Of a stretch of DNA of 64,000 nt, positions 1 through 11,698 are shown in pieces. Made by a program: the position numbers and the translations under genes. Origin of the DNA: Cephalopachus bancanus (Eukaryota; Chordata; Mammalia; Primates; Tarsiidae); NCBI GenBank assembly GCA_027257055.1, contig JAPVLO010000233.1:558001-622000 (forward strand), in the 5' to 3' direction. The notes under the pieces were generated by a model. It was not told the DNA's origin, did no database searches, and saw nothing but the letters and a program-made list of their open reading frames with translations. Numbering within the stretch: position 1 is the first letter of the stretch; every line of letters starts with the position of its first letter.

Positions 1-223
1 GCCGAGGCAAGTGGATTGCCTGAACCCATGGGCTCGAGACCCACCCGGGCAACTTGACGAGACCTTGCCTCTACAATAAATCAAAAATTAGCTGGGTGTG
101 GTGGCATGCGCCTGTAGTTCCGACTACTTGTAAGGCTGAGGCGGAAGGATCACTGGAGCACAGCAGGTCGAGGCTGTGACTGGGAGACAGAGTGAGACTC
201 CAACTCAAAAAAAAAAAAAAAGA
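1..223 (+). mobile_element. Alu, cut by the window edge
   Basis: Starts inside the left monomer, has 'ctctacaataaatcaaaa' at the monomer junction and 'gagactccaactc' before a 15-base A tail. This is the window's characteristic Alu type. Confidence 0.9.
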
Positions 224-489
224 AACTAAGTGCATAGTATATAAGCACAGCAGTACACAAAAGTACATGAGACACATGCTAACTGGAAGTAAACCTCAAT
301 TAAACTCACTTAGAATGTTTGAGAAAGCATCTAGAATTCATAGACATGACACCAGTAAAGAATGTAAGTCACACTAAATTGCAAACAGTTACAACCTAAG
401 GTAAAGTTTTCAGAACCCAACATGTGGTGGCAAACCCTTCAAGTGCCATGTTTGCATAATTTCACTCGTGTATTGTAATGATCAAATTT

Positions 490-655
490 TCTTGGGTTCA
501 AGATACAACTCTGCCCCTTATTTGCTGTATGAGCTTAGTTTCACCATTTCTCTGAAGCTCTGTGTTCTTAGCTGTAAAATGGGACTAAAACTAGTTACCT
601 CACTGGGATTTTATGAGGACAAATGAGATGCTATAAGATGTGAGGAACATAACAG
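490..655 (+). repeat. MIR fragment
   Basis: Old, diverged copy of the MIR core: 'tgctgtatgagcttagtttc', then 'gctgtaaaatgggacta' and 'gaggacaaatgagat' in the MIR order. The following 100 bases (to about 780) hold a weak second MIR-like piece in the opposite sense. Confidence 0.65.
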
Positions 656-817
656 ACCTTAAAAATTATCTGTTTCCTTCTTTTATTTTCAAATGTGGAA
701 ACTGAAGCACAAAGGGAAAAAAATGACTGTGATAAGATCACGGGCAAAGTTAATGATAGGATAAATAACAGAAGTTGCTGACAGAATTTTATTCATGAGT
801 GCTAGAGAAATTGTCAC

Positions 818-1096
818 TTTTTTTTTTTTTTGAGATCAAGACTCACTCTGTCACCCAGGTTGAAGTGCAATGGGATGATCATGGCTCATGCCAGCTTCAT
901 CGTCCCTTCCACCTCAGCCTCCTGAAGAGCTGGGACTACAGGTATATGGCACCATGCCCAGCTAATTTTCTTATTTTTTAACTGTAGCAATATCACTATG
1001 CTGCCCAGGCTGGTCTCCAACTCTCGGACTCAAGAGATTCTTCCACTCAGCCTCCCAAAGTGCTGTGATTACAGACTTCAGCCACCATACTCTGCC
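818..1096 (-). mobile_element. Alu, reverse orientation, with target-site duplication
   Basis: Poly(T) start, 'cactctgtcacccaggttg', and the other end 'gattacagacttcagccacc'. Flanking copies of agaaat(t)gtcacttt at about 806-820 and 1097-1110 are the TSD. Confidence 0.92.
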
Positions 1097-1110
1097 AGAA
1101 ATGTCACTTT

Positions 1111-1690
1111 CTAGGTATACTGTGGAAACCCAAAAAACTACCTATCCCTCATCCAAGCACAAACTCTCAGGGCCTCCAGTAGAATGCTTTTGGCTTAGTT
1201 TGTGTTCCCAGGCTTTTCTGACTCCAGCAGATATAAACACTGTGCCTTGTGCCTGGCGCCTTCCAAATGCTGACTTTAGAGGTCACTAAGCAATGTTCAT
1301 CCTACGTTAGACACATAAGAGAAAGGAAGCAAACATTTGGCTCCCTCAGTTTGCTGCAGGCAAACTCCAGAGCCAAAGAGAAAAGACACACTGAGGAGTG
1401 TTAACGCCTGACTATTCTGGAACCAGAATCAGTCAGCTGAATAAAACGAACTTCTACATTGTCCAATTTATCCACATGGAAGACTCAGGAACCTCAACCA
1501 CTCTGAGAAAACCGTCAAGCCCAAATCGAACTGAAGAACGGACACGACTCTGCAGGAAGGCACAGTGTGAGCTCCTGTACTTCGTTCAATGTCAGAGTCC
1601 CTAAGACACACGCAGCCCTCCTATGACCCTGCTCTCCCTTGCCCACTGCATTCCCAATAATCTGTCCTTCTCACCAGTCTCAATCACCCA
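1111..1690. other. No recognisable feature
   Basis: Single-copy-looking sequence with only short chance ORFs and no splice-flanked frame that I recognise. Confidence 0.5.
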
Positions 1691-2000
1691 CGCATCACTC
1701 ATGCTTCCTCGCGCCTCACTGCCAACTTTCTTCTTGACCCCTGAAATCTGGTTTCTGTTCTCGTCACACTACTGACACCTCTATCTGAAAGATCGGCAGG
1801 GACACACCCAATGGCCAACCAATGGCCTTTAGTGTAATCATTTCCCTTGAAATCTCCTCAGCAAATGACACTATTTACCAGGTTCTTCTAGAAACGCCTT
1901 TCCCCTCGGGATCCTAGTTTGCTTCCCTTAATCAGCCTCCTGTACTTACTCTTATCTCCTGTGCTGTTCCTGATAAAAACGCTAAAGCATAGTAAGATAA
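1690..2000 (+). repeat. L2-like (ancient LINE) fragment
   Basis: Resembles the L2 coding segment: 'ctcagcaaatgacactattt', then 'cttctagaaacgcctttccc' and 'cctcctgtacttactc', in the order I know from mammalian L2 copies. Heavily diverged. Confidence 0.45.
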
Positions 2001-2179
2001 TTCACAAGTGACAGTAAGGACCTGAATTCTAATTCTGATTGTTCAGGCTCTGATTGGCACAAGATCCTTTGGGGAGTAATCATATATTACTAGGTAGAGA
2101 AGAAATTACTTCCACTCACTGTATGAGACTGTTTTAAGAAACAAAGAGCAATATCTCAATGCAGTGTACAATTGTTTAC

Positions 2180-2494
2180 ATTATTATTATTATTATCATC
2201 ATTATTATTATTGAGTCAGAGTCTCACTCTGTCACCCAGGTTGGAGTGCAGTGGTGCAATCATGGCTCACCACAGCTTGAACTCCTGGGCTCAGGCAATC
2301 CTTCTGCCTCAGTCTCCCAAGAAGCTGGGACTAGAGGTACACACCATCACATTTGGCTAATTTATTTTAGTTTCTGTAAAGACAAGGTCTTGCTATGTTG
2401 TCTAGGTTGGTCTCGAACTCCCAGGCTCAAGCGATCCTCTCACCTCAGCCTCTCTAAGTGCTGGTATTACAGGTATGAGCCACCGTGCCCAGCG
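2180..2494 (-). mobile_element. Alu, reverse, with (ATT)n-derived tail
   Basis: The tail has become an ATT/ATC microsatellite (2180-2212), followed by 'gagtcagagtctcactctgt' and ending 'gagccaccgtgcccagc'. TSD tgttt(a/g)cattatt at 2173-2185 and 2495-2507. Confidence 0.9.
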
Positions 2495-2507
2495 TGTTTG
2501 CATTATT

Positions 2508-3698
2508 TAACTCATTATATGTTTGTCACCATCAGACAGTACATAAGCAAAGTTCTAAAAGCCAAGTGCAGAGAAAATCAACCAGAAGCCATATGCATGG
2601 AGCTGGAAGAAAAAAGATGCAGTTATTACTTTATTCAACAGCCCGAATTTTCATCTCTCAGAGTAAATGTGTCTAGCGACTGTCATTAATACATTCTCCA
2701 ACAGTTAAGGGTTACAATCCCCTCTCAGGGCAACAGTTATTTTGGAGTGATGCTCTTCAGTTTTAAAAACAGGCTAACTTGATATCTGAGTTGCGTTCAA
2801 CCCCCATCCACCCACAACTAACTCATCACAGTGGATGAGTTGTTTTTTGGTGTTGACTGTTGTTTCTTTGAAGAATCTGAAAGAAAATGCCATGGCCTTT
2901 ATATTTTAAAAAGATGTCTGTAAAATTTGATCACAGAAGAAAATCACTTGAAGGTAAAATGGTAAGCTCACCATACCTTTCATCCGTAAGCTCCTACCCA
3001 GATCACAGCCAGGAAATGCATCACTCACACCGTGATAATACTCTGGCATAATGACACTCATAACCAACCACTGTAATGTAGTTATGAAAGCAAGTCTCTT
3101 AAACTATTTACCAGCAACCTGTTGACTATGAAAATGCATTCTACATGTCCATGAACAGCCACTATAGCCAATGACTGTCCCAAAGCCAGCTTCCAATGAG
3201 TCCCCAGATGCTCACCTCCGGTTCTTCCTCATCTGTGTCTTCTGCGATGTCCCCCCACCAGCTGCCATGAAAGCCATTTCTATCTCAGAATGCTCCATCT
3301 TCCCAGGCTTCTCTCACTTTTTGGGCACCCTTTTTCTGGCCATCCTTTTGTGAATCCTACCTCCTGATCCTAAACTCTTTATGATATTCTTCATTCATTG
3401 GCTCTGCTCTTTCTAATCTCTCGCACTTGGTGAGTGACCACACATAGCACTGGTTGAGCCCCAGTCATTTCTCCCGAGACAGTTCACCTGTCTGAAAATT
3501 CAGTACGTATAAAACTGATTTATAGCTTTTGCTTGTTTTCTCCACCAAAGCATAGTATTCTCTGCTTGAAAAGCTCCTAATCACAGAATATAGTCAAGAC
3601 TAATTAGCACAGTCCCTACAACTCACTGCAATGGACTCTGTCCAACTTTCTATCTTTATACCCAGCCACTTGCCTTCCCCCAGTACTCTGCTTTTTGC
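2508..3698. other. No recognisable gene; unassigned intronic-type sequence
   Basis: No exon with plausible splice sites and no confident repeat. The segment 3240-3370 is pyrimidine-rich and vaguely L2-like. Confidence 0.45.
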
Positions 3699-3984
3699 TT
3701 TTTTTTTTTTTTTGAGTCGAGGTCTTACTTTGTTGCCCAGGCTGGAGTGTAGTAGCACAATCAAGGCTCACCGCAGCCTCAACCTCCTCTTGCCTCAGCC
3801 TCCCCAGTAGCTGGGACTACATGTGTGTGCCACCACACCCAGCTAATTTTTTGATTTTTTTTGTGTGTGAAGATGAGGTCTCGCTATGTTACCTAGGCTG
3901 GTCTTGAACTCCTGGGCTCAAGCAATCCTCCTGCCTCAGCCTCCCAAAGTGCTGGGATTACAGGTGTGAGCCACAGTGCCCATC
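3699..3984 (-). mobile_element. Alu, reverse, with TSD
   Basis: Poly(T) then 'gagtcgaggtcttactttgt', ending 'gagccacagtgcccatc'. Imperfect TSD actctgc-t/a-tttt at 3685 and 3986. Confidence 0.9.
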
Positions 3985-4255
3985 CACTCTGCACTTTTCA
4001 CCTTTGGCTTCACCTTCGTCCACGAGATACAGCTGCCTGGCATACCTGGGCCCATCTTGTTCATCTGGATAATGGGTATCTTAAATGTCACTCCTCCTTG
4101 ACTGATTCCTGTGACACACATCTGTCAACCTTCCTAGCATCATCAAGTGCTCCCTTGTCTGAGTTCTCTATTATAGCCTTTCCATTGCTGTATTGCTTTT
4201 GTAGATATCTGTCTCCCTTCTGGGACTGAGAATTCTTTGAGGACAGTAACACTGT

Positions 4256-5312
4256 CTTAGATGGGACCCTACCAAGCTAAAAAGCTTCTGCACAGTGAAA
4301 TAAACCATCAAGAGAGTAAAGAGACAACCCACAGAATGGGAGAAAATATTTGCAAATGTGCATCTGACAAAGGCCTAACATCCAGAATCTATAAGGAACT
4401 CAAACAAGTTGACAGGAAAAAAGCAACCTCATTAAAGAGTGGGCAAAGAACATGAACAGACACTTCTCAAAAGAAGACATATAAGCAGCCAACAAAGATA
4501 TGAAAAAATGCTCAACATCACCAACCATCAGAGAAATGCAAATCAAAACTACAAAGAGATGTCATTTCACACTGGCCAGGATGGCTATTATTAAAAAGTC
4601 AAAAAACAACAGGTGCTTGCAAGGCTGAGAAGAAAAGGGACCACTCTTACACTGTTGGTGGGAACGTGAGCTTGGGTTTCAGATGAGCCTGTCCCTGCCC
4701 CTAGTTCAACCTCTGTGAAATGCAGTTTGGATATTTCTCCAAGAACTAAAAATAGAGTTGCCATTCAAATCAGCAATCCCACTTCTGGGTATATACCCCA
4801 AAGAAAACAAATCGCTTTACCCAAAAGACACTTGCACCTATATGTTTATGGCAATAACACGGACCCAACTCAGATGCTTACCGATGGTGGTCTGGATAAA
4901 GAAAATATGGTACATATACACCTATGGAATACTACACAGCAAAAAAAAAAGAATGAAATCATGTCTTTGCAGCAACACTGGTGAGTTGAAGATCATCATT
5001 CTAAGTGAATTTCACAGAAACAAACAAAAAAAATGAGTATCACATGGTCTTACTCATAAGTTGGTACTAAACACTGGGCATACAAGGCCACCATGATGGG
5101 AACAGCAGACACCGGTGCTATTAAAAAAGGGGGAGATAGGGAGGGAGTGAAGAAGCGAGAATATGGGACTTAAAAATACCCGCTGGGTGTGCGCACCAGA
5201 GCAGGGGTGGGCTCATCTCAGAAGCCCAAACCTCACCTTCACGCAATATTCCTATGTAACAAATCCACACGTGTACCTCATGATTCTAAAATAAAAATAA
5301 AATAAAACTTAC
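4256..5312 (+). mobile_element. 5'-truncated L1 (end of ORF2 plus 3' UTR), inactive
   Basis: Carries typical late ORF2 sequence ('caactcagatgcttaccgat', 'atggaatactacacagc'), a G-rich 3' UTR and an A-rich tail (aaaataaaaataaaataaa). The frame is broken many times. Around 4665-4705 the usual sequence is replaced by about 35 bases not expected in L1. About 270 bases before it (3985-4255) show nothing clear except a weak L2-like end. Confidence 0.88.
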
Positions 5313-7589
5313 TCATTAAAAAAACCCTCTCTCTCATTTGTTTTTGTAACCCCAGCATCTTTTACAGATCAGGCACTTATGATTTTTTTGAATTAAATGG
5401 ACATAGCTCCAAATCATGGTTTATAACTACGGATATCTTGTGTTTCTCCTTCGCTCCACCAATATTGATTCTTCTTAAATAATTTTGCTTGCAATCATCC
5501 TTTCTTGTGAGTCTCCCTGCCTCCAATTTAGTTCTGGCCCCGTTGGCCTGAAATCTTTATCAAGGCCAAGCTCCCGAAATACCTCCAGCCTATCAGGTTT
5601 CTCTCCACTGGTTCCTTCATGAACGCTGTCTCCTCAGGGTCAACATCAAGGTCCCACTTTGATTGCTTGGACCTTGGGATGTGCGGTATAAAGCTCCATC
5701 CCACTGGCATTAAGACCTTCCACAGTCTGATCCCTTCCTACCTATGCAGACTGGTCTCTTTCTTAACACTCCAAGACTGCAGGAAAAAATTTATGTTTCA
5801 ACGGAAAACAAGAGCATACCTTGCAAGGAGTTCTCCCATAATGAGTCTACAGAGGCTTTGCATTTTTCAATACCTTCAAGCTATTTCCAAACTGTATTAA
5901 TATAAATGGTAGATAACTGATAGCAATGCAAAATAATCCTTGTCTGCAGACATGAAAACAAACTATCCAGTGAAGGTTCAATTTACTGCTCTCTCCTGTG
6001 TGGAAGAAGACAGTTTTGCCTCTGATTGCATGTTCATATCAATGCTCCTGATTCATAAATGTGTCTGGTTTTGGGACTTTCATCCCTCATTAATAATGAA
6101 CTAAATAAAACCTTTAACACGTGTTCATTTCATGTCTGAGTCATGATTTTGGTGTTTTCGAAGATTATCCTTTAACAACACACAACTTCTGCCCCAGCTA
6201 AACTGTATAAACACACACATGCACACGTAACAAATGTTTGCTAAATTAATTTAAATAACTTGATTACCAGGACGAGTTTTCATTCACTTTACTCTCTAAG
6301 TCCTGACAGTTGTTAGCCATTTAAAATAAAAAGTTAGTGGCAATATACAATTTCAAAATGCTGTTGGAAATCGCTTCTACCTTTATTGACTATTGCTACT
6401 GGTCTGACTTTTTCACGAGCAGAGACTGAAAGCTGTAGCCCACAGGGCTCTGACCCTTTCTCTCCTCCTCCATGAAGACCCTCCTGGCTGCCCAGGGTAG
6501 AGCAACGCTAGCTGTCAGTTTTCCACCGTTAGCTTATTTACTAGCCTGAGGTTATTCTGTATCTCATTGCAGTTTTATTTCTCTCTCCCACCAGACTGGG
6601 GGCCAGTATGGTAGGCAGGCACTATGCTTTTTCATATTTGTCTCCAAAGCTGACTTCATGCCTGGCACATGGCTGCCATGTGGTGGGTGCTGTGCAAGAA
6701 GAGGTAAAACTTATGTTTGTGAAACTACAAAGTGAAATTCTGGGAATAAGGGCACAAATTCCTGGTTCTACAAGGTGTGAAGCATTTACAAGTATGGTTT
6801 TGTTCTCCCTCTAACATTGAGCTCAAAAAAATTAATCCTGCTTGGACAACTTGTCATTTATGAAGCCTCTCTCCAGGTTTACTCTATATGGGGTTGGATT
6901 ATAATTAGGTTAAATCAAGAGATATTAAACCAATAGTTAATTAAGATTATAAATGTATAAAATATAAGAGAAAATTCCAGAAAACATGAAACTTTAGCTT
7001 CTAAATATATACATATATTTAAATTCAAACTGGCCGATTGGCAAATTTGAGAATTCCACAGTGGAAAAAAAAAAAAAAAAAGACACAGAACTATATATAG
7101 TTTTAGTTTTACTGGACATTTTGGCAAAATACCTAGCAAAAACAGATAGTTGTTACCTAATACTCGTTCTTCCCTTCTTCCTTAGTTAGAAAATACCGAT
7201 TTGTAGATAGATACCTAGTTGCCCAATGTAAAATTTCCCAGTCTTTCTCATCACTAAATGTGCCCATGTGATTATGATCTGACCTGCTGGATGTAAGTAG
7301 AATGATTGTGCAATGTTGGAACGTTTTGCTTTATATTTTTCTGTAATTACTTGACCATTTTTCCTTCCTGCTTCTTAAAATACAGATGCAATAGCTGGGC
7401 TCCAGCAGCCATACTGAAACTGGGGGGTATAATCCATACATAATAAAAAATAATATAAATCCAAATTGATTTTCTCTATACTTTTTGAACATTAGAGAGA
7501 AATGAACTATCTTGTTCAAAAAGATTTTATTTTGTCATTTTCAGCCAAACCTGATCATAACTGATATAAGATCTTAGATCCTTTACCTA
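5313..7589. other. Unassigned sequence with weak L2-like patches
   Basis: Patches at about 5690-5790 ('cagtctgatcccttcctacc') and 6590-6700 ('cctggcacatggctgcc') resemble L2. The rest, including the AT-rich part at 6880-7140 with a 19-base A run, has no recognisable feature. Confidence 0.4.
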
Positions 7590-7599
7590 TTGAAAACTC

Positions 7600-7909
7600 C
7601 CACCGGACACAGTGGCTCACATCTGTAATCCCAGCACTTTGGGAGGCGAAGGCAAGAGGATTACCTGAGCCCAGGGGTTCAAGACCAGCCTGGGCAACTT
7701 GGCAAGACCTCATCTCTACAATAAATCAAAGATTAGCTGGGCATGGTGGTGCATGCCTGTAGTTCCAGTTACTTAGAAGGCTGAAGCAGAAAGATCATCT
7801 GAGTCGAGTAGGTTGAGGCCTGTGGTGATTGTGAATGTGCCACTGTACTCCAGCCTGGGCAACAGAGTGAGACTCCTACTCAAAAAAAATAAAAAAAATT
7901 TTTTTTCTT
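7600..7909 (+). mobile_element. Alu, forward, with TSD
   Basis: 'cagtggctcacatctgtaat' through 'gagactcctactcaaaa'. TSD ttgaaaactc at about 7590-7599 and 7911-7920. Confidence 0.9.
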
Positions 7910-7944
7910 TTTGAAAACTCTCCTCTAAATTCTCATCAACCTAG

Positions 7945-8156
7945 TTTTTAGAAACATAAACAGGTGACAGAGTAAAAAGCACAGGTTGTATAGTCAGAAC
8001 ATATAAATTCCATTCTTGGCTCCTTCAGGTTTTAGTAATATAGTATTGGGTAACTTCTCTGAGACTCATTTCCATTTAATGAAATATACAGATGATAATG
8101 ATATCTTCTTCTTGGAGTAGTTTGAAGGATTGCATGATGTCAGGTGAGATAATACT
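7945..8156 (+). repeat. MIR, left part, interrupted
   Basis: MIR core in order: 'ggttgtatagtcagaaca', 'cccattcttgg'-like segment and 'gtgagataatactg'. The expected 3' end ('agcacagtgcct' to 'aaataaatgtt') appears only at 8586-8636, after an inserted element. Confidence 0.7.
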
Positions 8157-8352
8157 GGGGGTGCCAAAAATGTGTACACATTTTAAGAGATGTTTGCTGT
8201 AATCAAAAGTGTCTCGATGCTCATGGTAAACACTTTGAGCACCTCTTATAATTGCAGAAGTCAAATGTGACTTATGTTCATCTTACTATTACAATTTTAA
8301 CAGTTTTTCCTTTCTTAAAATGTGTATACATTTTTTTGATACCCTCTGTATA
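8155..8352. mobile_element. Small mariner/Tc1-like element (MITE) with terminal inverted repeats
   Basis: Ends are inverted copies: left 'gggggtgccaaaaatgtg' plus 'tacacattttaaga', right 'tcttaaaatgtgtatacatt' plus 'ttgataccctc'. TA dinucleotides flank both ends, as for mariner/Tc1 insertions. About 195 bp, non-coding, inserted in a MIR. It shares TIRs with the element at 41795-42028. Confidence 0.65.
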
Positions 8353-8585
8353 TAAGAAGGGACTTGGTAAATTATTAAGTATTGCATGATTTTTTTGCTT
8401 CTATTTTTAGCAAGAGGAAAATGAATCATGGGTTGGTTACGTGGAGAAGTAAACAGGGCATCCAGGATTAGGCAACAGAAGGATAGAAGCCAAGCTCTAT
8501 ATACCCTATCATTCGTGCAGTGACATTTAAAAGAAAGAAACACACAAATATCTTCCAAACAGGGACCGGGTGTATGCTGATCAAA

Positions 8586-8636
8586 GGATGCATTTAGCAC
8601 AGTGCCTATCTTATAGTAGGAACTAAATAAATGTTA
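8586..8636 (+). repeat. MIR, 3' end
   Basis: 'tttagcacagtgcctatctt' then 'aggaactaaataaatgtt', the right end of MIR. Probably the continuation of the copy at 7945. The 230 bases between the MITE and this point are unassigned. Confidence 0.65.
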
Positions 8637-8895
8637 CCTCTATGATTACTATTCTTCCTACAATTTCAGCAATGGCATTTACAAGCACTCGTGGGGGCAT
8701 CTCTAGCTTGTTCTTGTCCCATTGAAAGACCTCTGTGGGAATTGAGATTAAAATCCTACTCTTTGGAATCAGAACAAAGGGAATCACATACTTTCAATGT
8801 CTAAAGGCAAAAGACTAAGAGACTTTGATATATCCATGGCCTCACCAATGGAACCACAATTCTTTTTTTAATTTAATCTTTTAAATTAGTTTTTC

Positions 8896-9275
8896 TTTTT
8901 CTTTTTTTAAAAAATTTTTTATTTTAAAGATGTGGGGTACAATTCAGGGTTAGGTATACAAATGTTCATTATACAGGTATCCTTGTTGATGAGGTATGCT
9001 CCCTCTCCCACAGCAGATTCCCAATACTGCCAATCCTTTTCTTATAGTATTATGATAATTGTTCAAGGTTCACTTATGAGTGAAACCATATGATACTCAG
9101 TTCTTTGTTTCTGCGATAAATCACTCAGTCTATCCAAGTTACTGTGAAGTTCATAATTTTGTTCTTCTTTATGGCTGCATAATATTACATCGTGTATATG
9201 TACCACATTTTAAAAATCCAGTCCTCTTTCCATGGGCAGCGGAGTTGGGGACCACAGTTCTTATATGTTGGTTTA
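8896..9275 (-). mobile_element. 5'-truncated L1 3' end, reverse
   Basis: T-rich start, then 'cagggttaggtatacaaatg' and 'gtatccttgttgatgaggta', followed by reversed ORF2-end sequence ('tggctgcataatattacatc'). It belongs to the same young L1 3' UTR type as 11699, 30547 and 48360. Confidence 0.8.
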
Positions 9276-9286
9276 AATAATATATG

Positions 9287-9622
9287 AGCATTACCTTAAT
9301 CTGTTTTGTGCTGTTGAGACTGTGTAACTTACAAAGAACAGAAATTTATTTCTCATAGTTCTGGAGGCTGGGAAGTCTAAGATCAAATCACTAGTAAGTT
9401 CATTGCCTGGTGAAGGTTTAGTCTCCACTCCTAAGATGGCTCCTTGAATGCCATGTCTCACAAGGTGGAAGGGGGAGAAGAGACAAACTTCCTCCATCAA
9501 GCCCACTTATAAGGGCACCTAATCCCACTCATAAGGGAGCAGCCCTCATGGCCTAATCTTAATACTGTCATACCGAAAACACTTGAAATTTGGAGGAGGA
9601 CACATTTAAACCATAGAAGGCA
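9287..9622 (-). mobile_element. Solo LTR of MaLR type (MLT1/MST-like), reverse
   Basis: 'cagaaatttatttctcatag', 'ttctggaggctgggaag', 'cctccatcaagcccacttat' and a final 'ggaggacacatttaaacca' follow the reversed ERVL-MaLR LTR. There is no internal region and no coding capacity. The same family lies forward at 14671. Confidence 0.65.
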
Positions 9623-9854
9623 CTTTCAAAAAATTACTTTGCTAACTTTGGTCTCCATTGAATTCAAGATTGGTGGACCAATCTAGTCAAGCTTCTCTAT
9701 GGCTTGGGAGTTGACTTTTAGACTGTCTTCTCACATGGTTCATGTGTGAGTTTATGTTTTAACGATCAGAGGACAATCCTATTTGTCTTATTTGGAAGCT
9801 TTTAGTGACCATCTTACTATTGGTTCACATCTAAAGTTCTAATACAGGCTACAG

Positions 9855-10015
9855 GGCAGTGCTTCCCAAGTTTGGATGATTTTGTGAGTCACATGGGGGA
9901 TTTATTAAAATGCAGACTCAGTAGCTCTGGGGCAAGACTGAGATTATACATTTCTACCAGCTCCCAGGTAATGCTGATGATGAAGACCCATGGACAACAC
10001 TTTCAGTGGAACATT
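9855..10015 (+). mobile_element. MER5-like hAT element
   Basis: 'gggcagtgcttcccaagttt', 'tttattaaaatgcagactc' and 'cccaggtaatgctgatgatg' match the order of the non-autonomous MER5/Charlie family. Diverged. Confidence 0.6.
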
Positions 10016-10193
10016 AAGAGTAATAGCTAATTAAATGTCAAGGTTGGAATATAAACCCAGGTCTGTCTTGCTCCAAAGGCTCTTTCCCACAAAGTTGAGA
10101 TTCAGAAACAGAAAGCAGAATAATAAATGAGAAATTGCCTTTAAGCTCAATTATTTGGGATAACTACTATCTGCAATGTTAAAACTTAGAACT

Positions 10194-10493
10194 AGCCGGG
10201 CTCGGTGGCTCAGCCTGTAATCCCGTGCCTTTGGGAGGCTGAGGTGAGTGGATTGCCTGAGCCCACAGGTTCGAGACCCACCTGGGCAGCGAGACCTCAT
10301 CTCTACAAATAAATCAAAAAATCAAAAAATCAGCCGGGCGTAGTAGTGCATGCCTGTAATTCCGGTTACTTGGAAGGCTGAGGCGGAAGGATCACCAGAG
10401 CCCAGCAGGTCGAGGCTGCAGTGGCTGGGAGCGGCCACTGCACTCCAGTCTGGGCGACAGAGTGAGATTCCAACTCTAAATAAATAAATAAAA
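10194..10493 (+). mobile_element. Alu, forward, young type, perfect 14 bp TSD
   Basis: 'gccgggctcggtggctcagc' to 'gagattccaactc' with an (AAAT)n tail. TSD taaaacttagaact at 10180-10193 and 10494-10507. Confidence 0.95.
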
Positions 10494-10663
10494 TAAAACT
10501 TAGAACTTATTTTCTAAAGAGAATAAAGAGAGGTACACTGGGCTGTAGAAAAATAACATTCTTCTGAGGAACACTCAGTGATAATTTAACAGGAAAAATA
10601 GATAAAAAATATAAAATAGAGTAAAAAGTGGTAGAAAGCAGATGAATGATATTTACATTCTTT

Positions 10664-10974
10664 TTTTGTTTGTTTAGTTGTTTGTTTGTTTTGAGTTGGA
10701 GCCTCACTCCATCGCTCAGATTGGTGTGCAGTGTCACGCTGCTCACGGCCACCCCAGCGTTGACCTGCTGGGCTCTGGTGATCCTTCCGCCTCAGCCTTC
10801 TAAGTAGCCAGAACTACAGGCGTGTGCTACCACACTCAGCTAATTTTTTATTTACTGAAGAGACAAGGTCTCACCAAGTTGTCCAAGCTGGTCTCAAACC
10901 CATGGACTCAGGCAATTCACTTGCCTCGGCCTCCCAAAGTACTGGGATTACAGGCTGAGCCACCGAGCCTGGCC
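10664..10974 (-). mobile_element. Alu, reverse, with TSD
   Basis: (TTTG)n-rich tail, 'gagttggagcctcactccat' and end 'gagccaccgagcctggcc'. TSD atatttac(a/g)ttcttt at 10649-10663 and 10976-10990. Confidence 0.93.
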
Positions 10975-10990
10975 AATATTTACGTTCTTT

Positions 10991-11425
10991 AAAGAGAACA
11001 CAAAGAGCCACAACTTGCCACATTTCCAAAATGATGACCCCAGACATCACGTGTCATATTCACCAAGGGTCTCTGACTAACTATCCCAGCACCCGCTAGG
11101 TGACAACAGCAACTGACAACAAGACTAGACAAGACAGTGCCATGACATGGTGAGACGAGGTCCATCTACCATTTCAGCAGCATCCCAGAAAACAGCCAGC
11201 TCTGCCAGCAACAGTGTGCAAGCCCTGAGCCACACCAGCCTTGGGTGGCTGGCCTTGGAGGGCTAGCCGTGAGCTTGAGTTTGTGAGGTCTCCCTCAGGG
11301 AACAGCTCATAAAATAGAAAACGGAGGACTTCATCCCAACAGTGAGTTGTGATTTTTCTGGATCACACAAGTCTGGACTTGTACAATCAGAAATATTGCC
11401 TCTGGATTTCACATTAAAGGCAATT
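10991..11425. other. Unassigned sequence downstream of the minus-strand ORF
   Basis: Unique-looking. If the ORF at 11426-11698 is a retrocopy, this would be its 3' part. The minus frame holds another open stretch (about 11230-11340) but I recognise nothing in it. Confidence 0.35.
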
Positions 11426-11698
11426 TCAATGCCCTACAGAAGGCGTACTTTCTGTGTGTTCTTCATTAGACCACAAAAAATAGCATATTAGATCAGGCCA
11501 TGGTTCATTCAGCAGTATTTTGCATCTGATGTTGGCACCAACTGAGGTTTTTGAAGAAGAACATGGTGTCCTCTTTGTCATTAGCTGCAGAAGTTTAGGA
11601 AATACCACAAACGCATCTGCAGCTTCTTCTAATGTCTTAAATGTACCTGGTACCTCCCTGAATTTACTGAAACAGGATCTATCTGATCCAAATTTCTT
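11426..11698 (-). pseudogene. Unidentified minus-strand open frame, cut by an L1 insertion
   Basis: Seen: about 90 codons open on the minus strand, with protein-like composition (GTFKTLEEAADAF, FPKLLQLMTKRTPC, NEPWPDLICYFLWSN), ending at a TGA near 11426. The first residues of the open frame come from the T/A-rich end of an inserted L1, so the original frame is truncated at 11698. No splice acceptor is evident at the break and upstream sequence beyond the L1 (12026 on) has no matching open frame. I do not recognise the protein. It could be a decayed retrocopy, an old transposon piece or chance. Confidence 0.25.

Noticed and set aside
2159..2689. 176-codon ORF
   Set aside because: Most of it is a reversed Alu with an ATT tail. 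The Alu-type peptide (TQVGVQWCNHGS) is a usual artefact.
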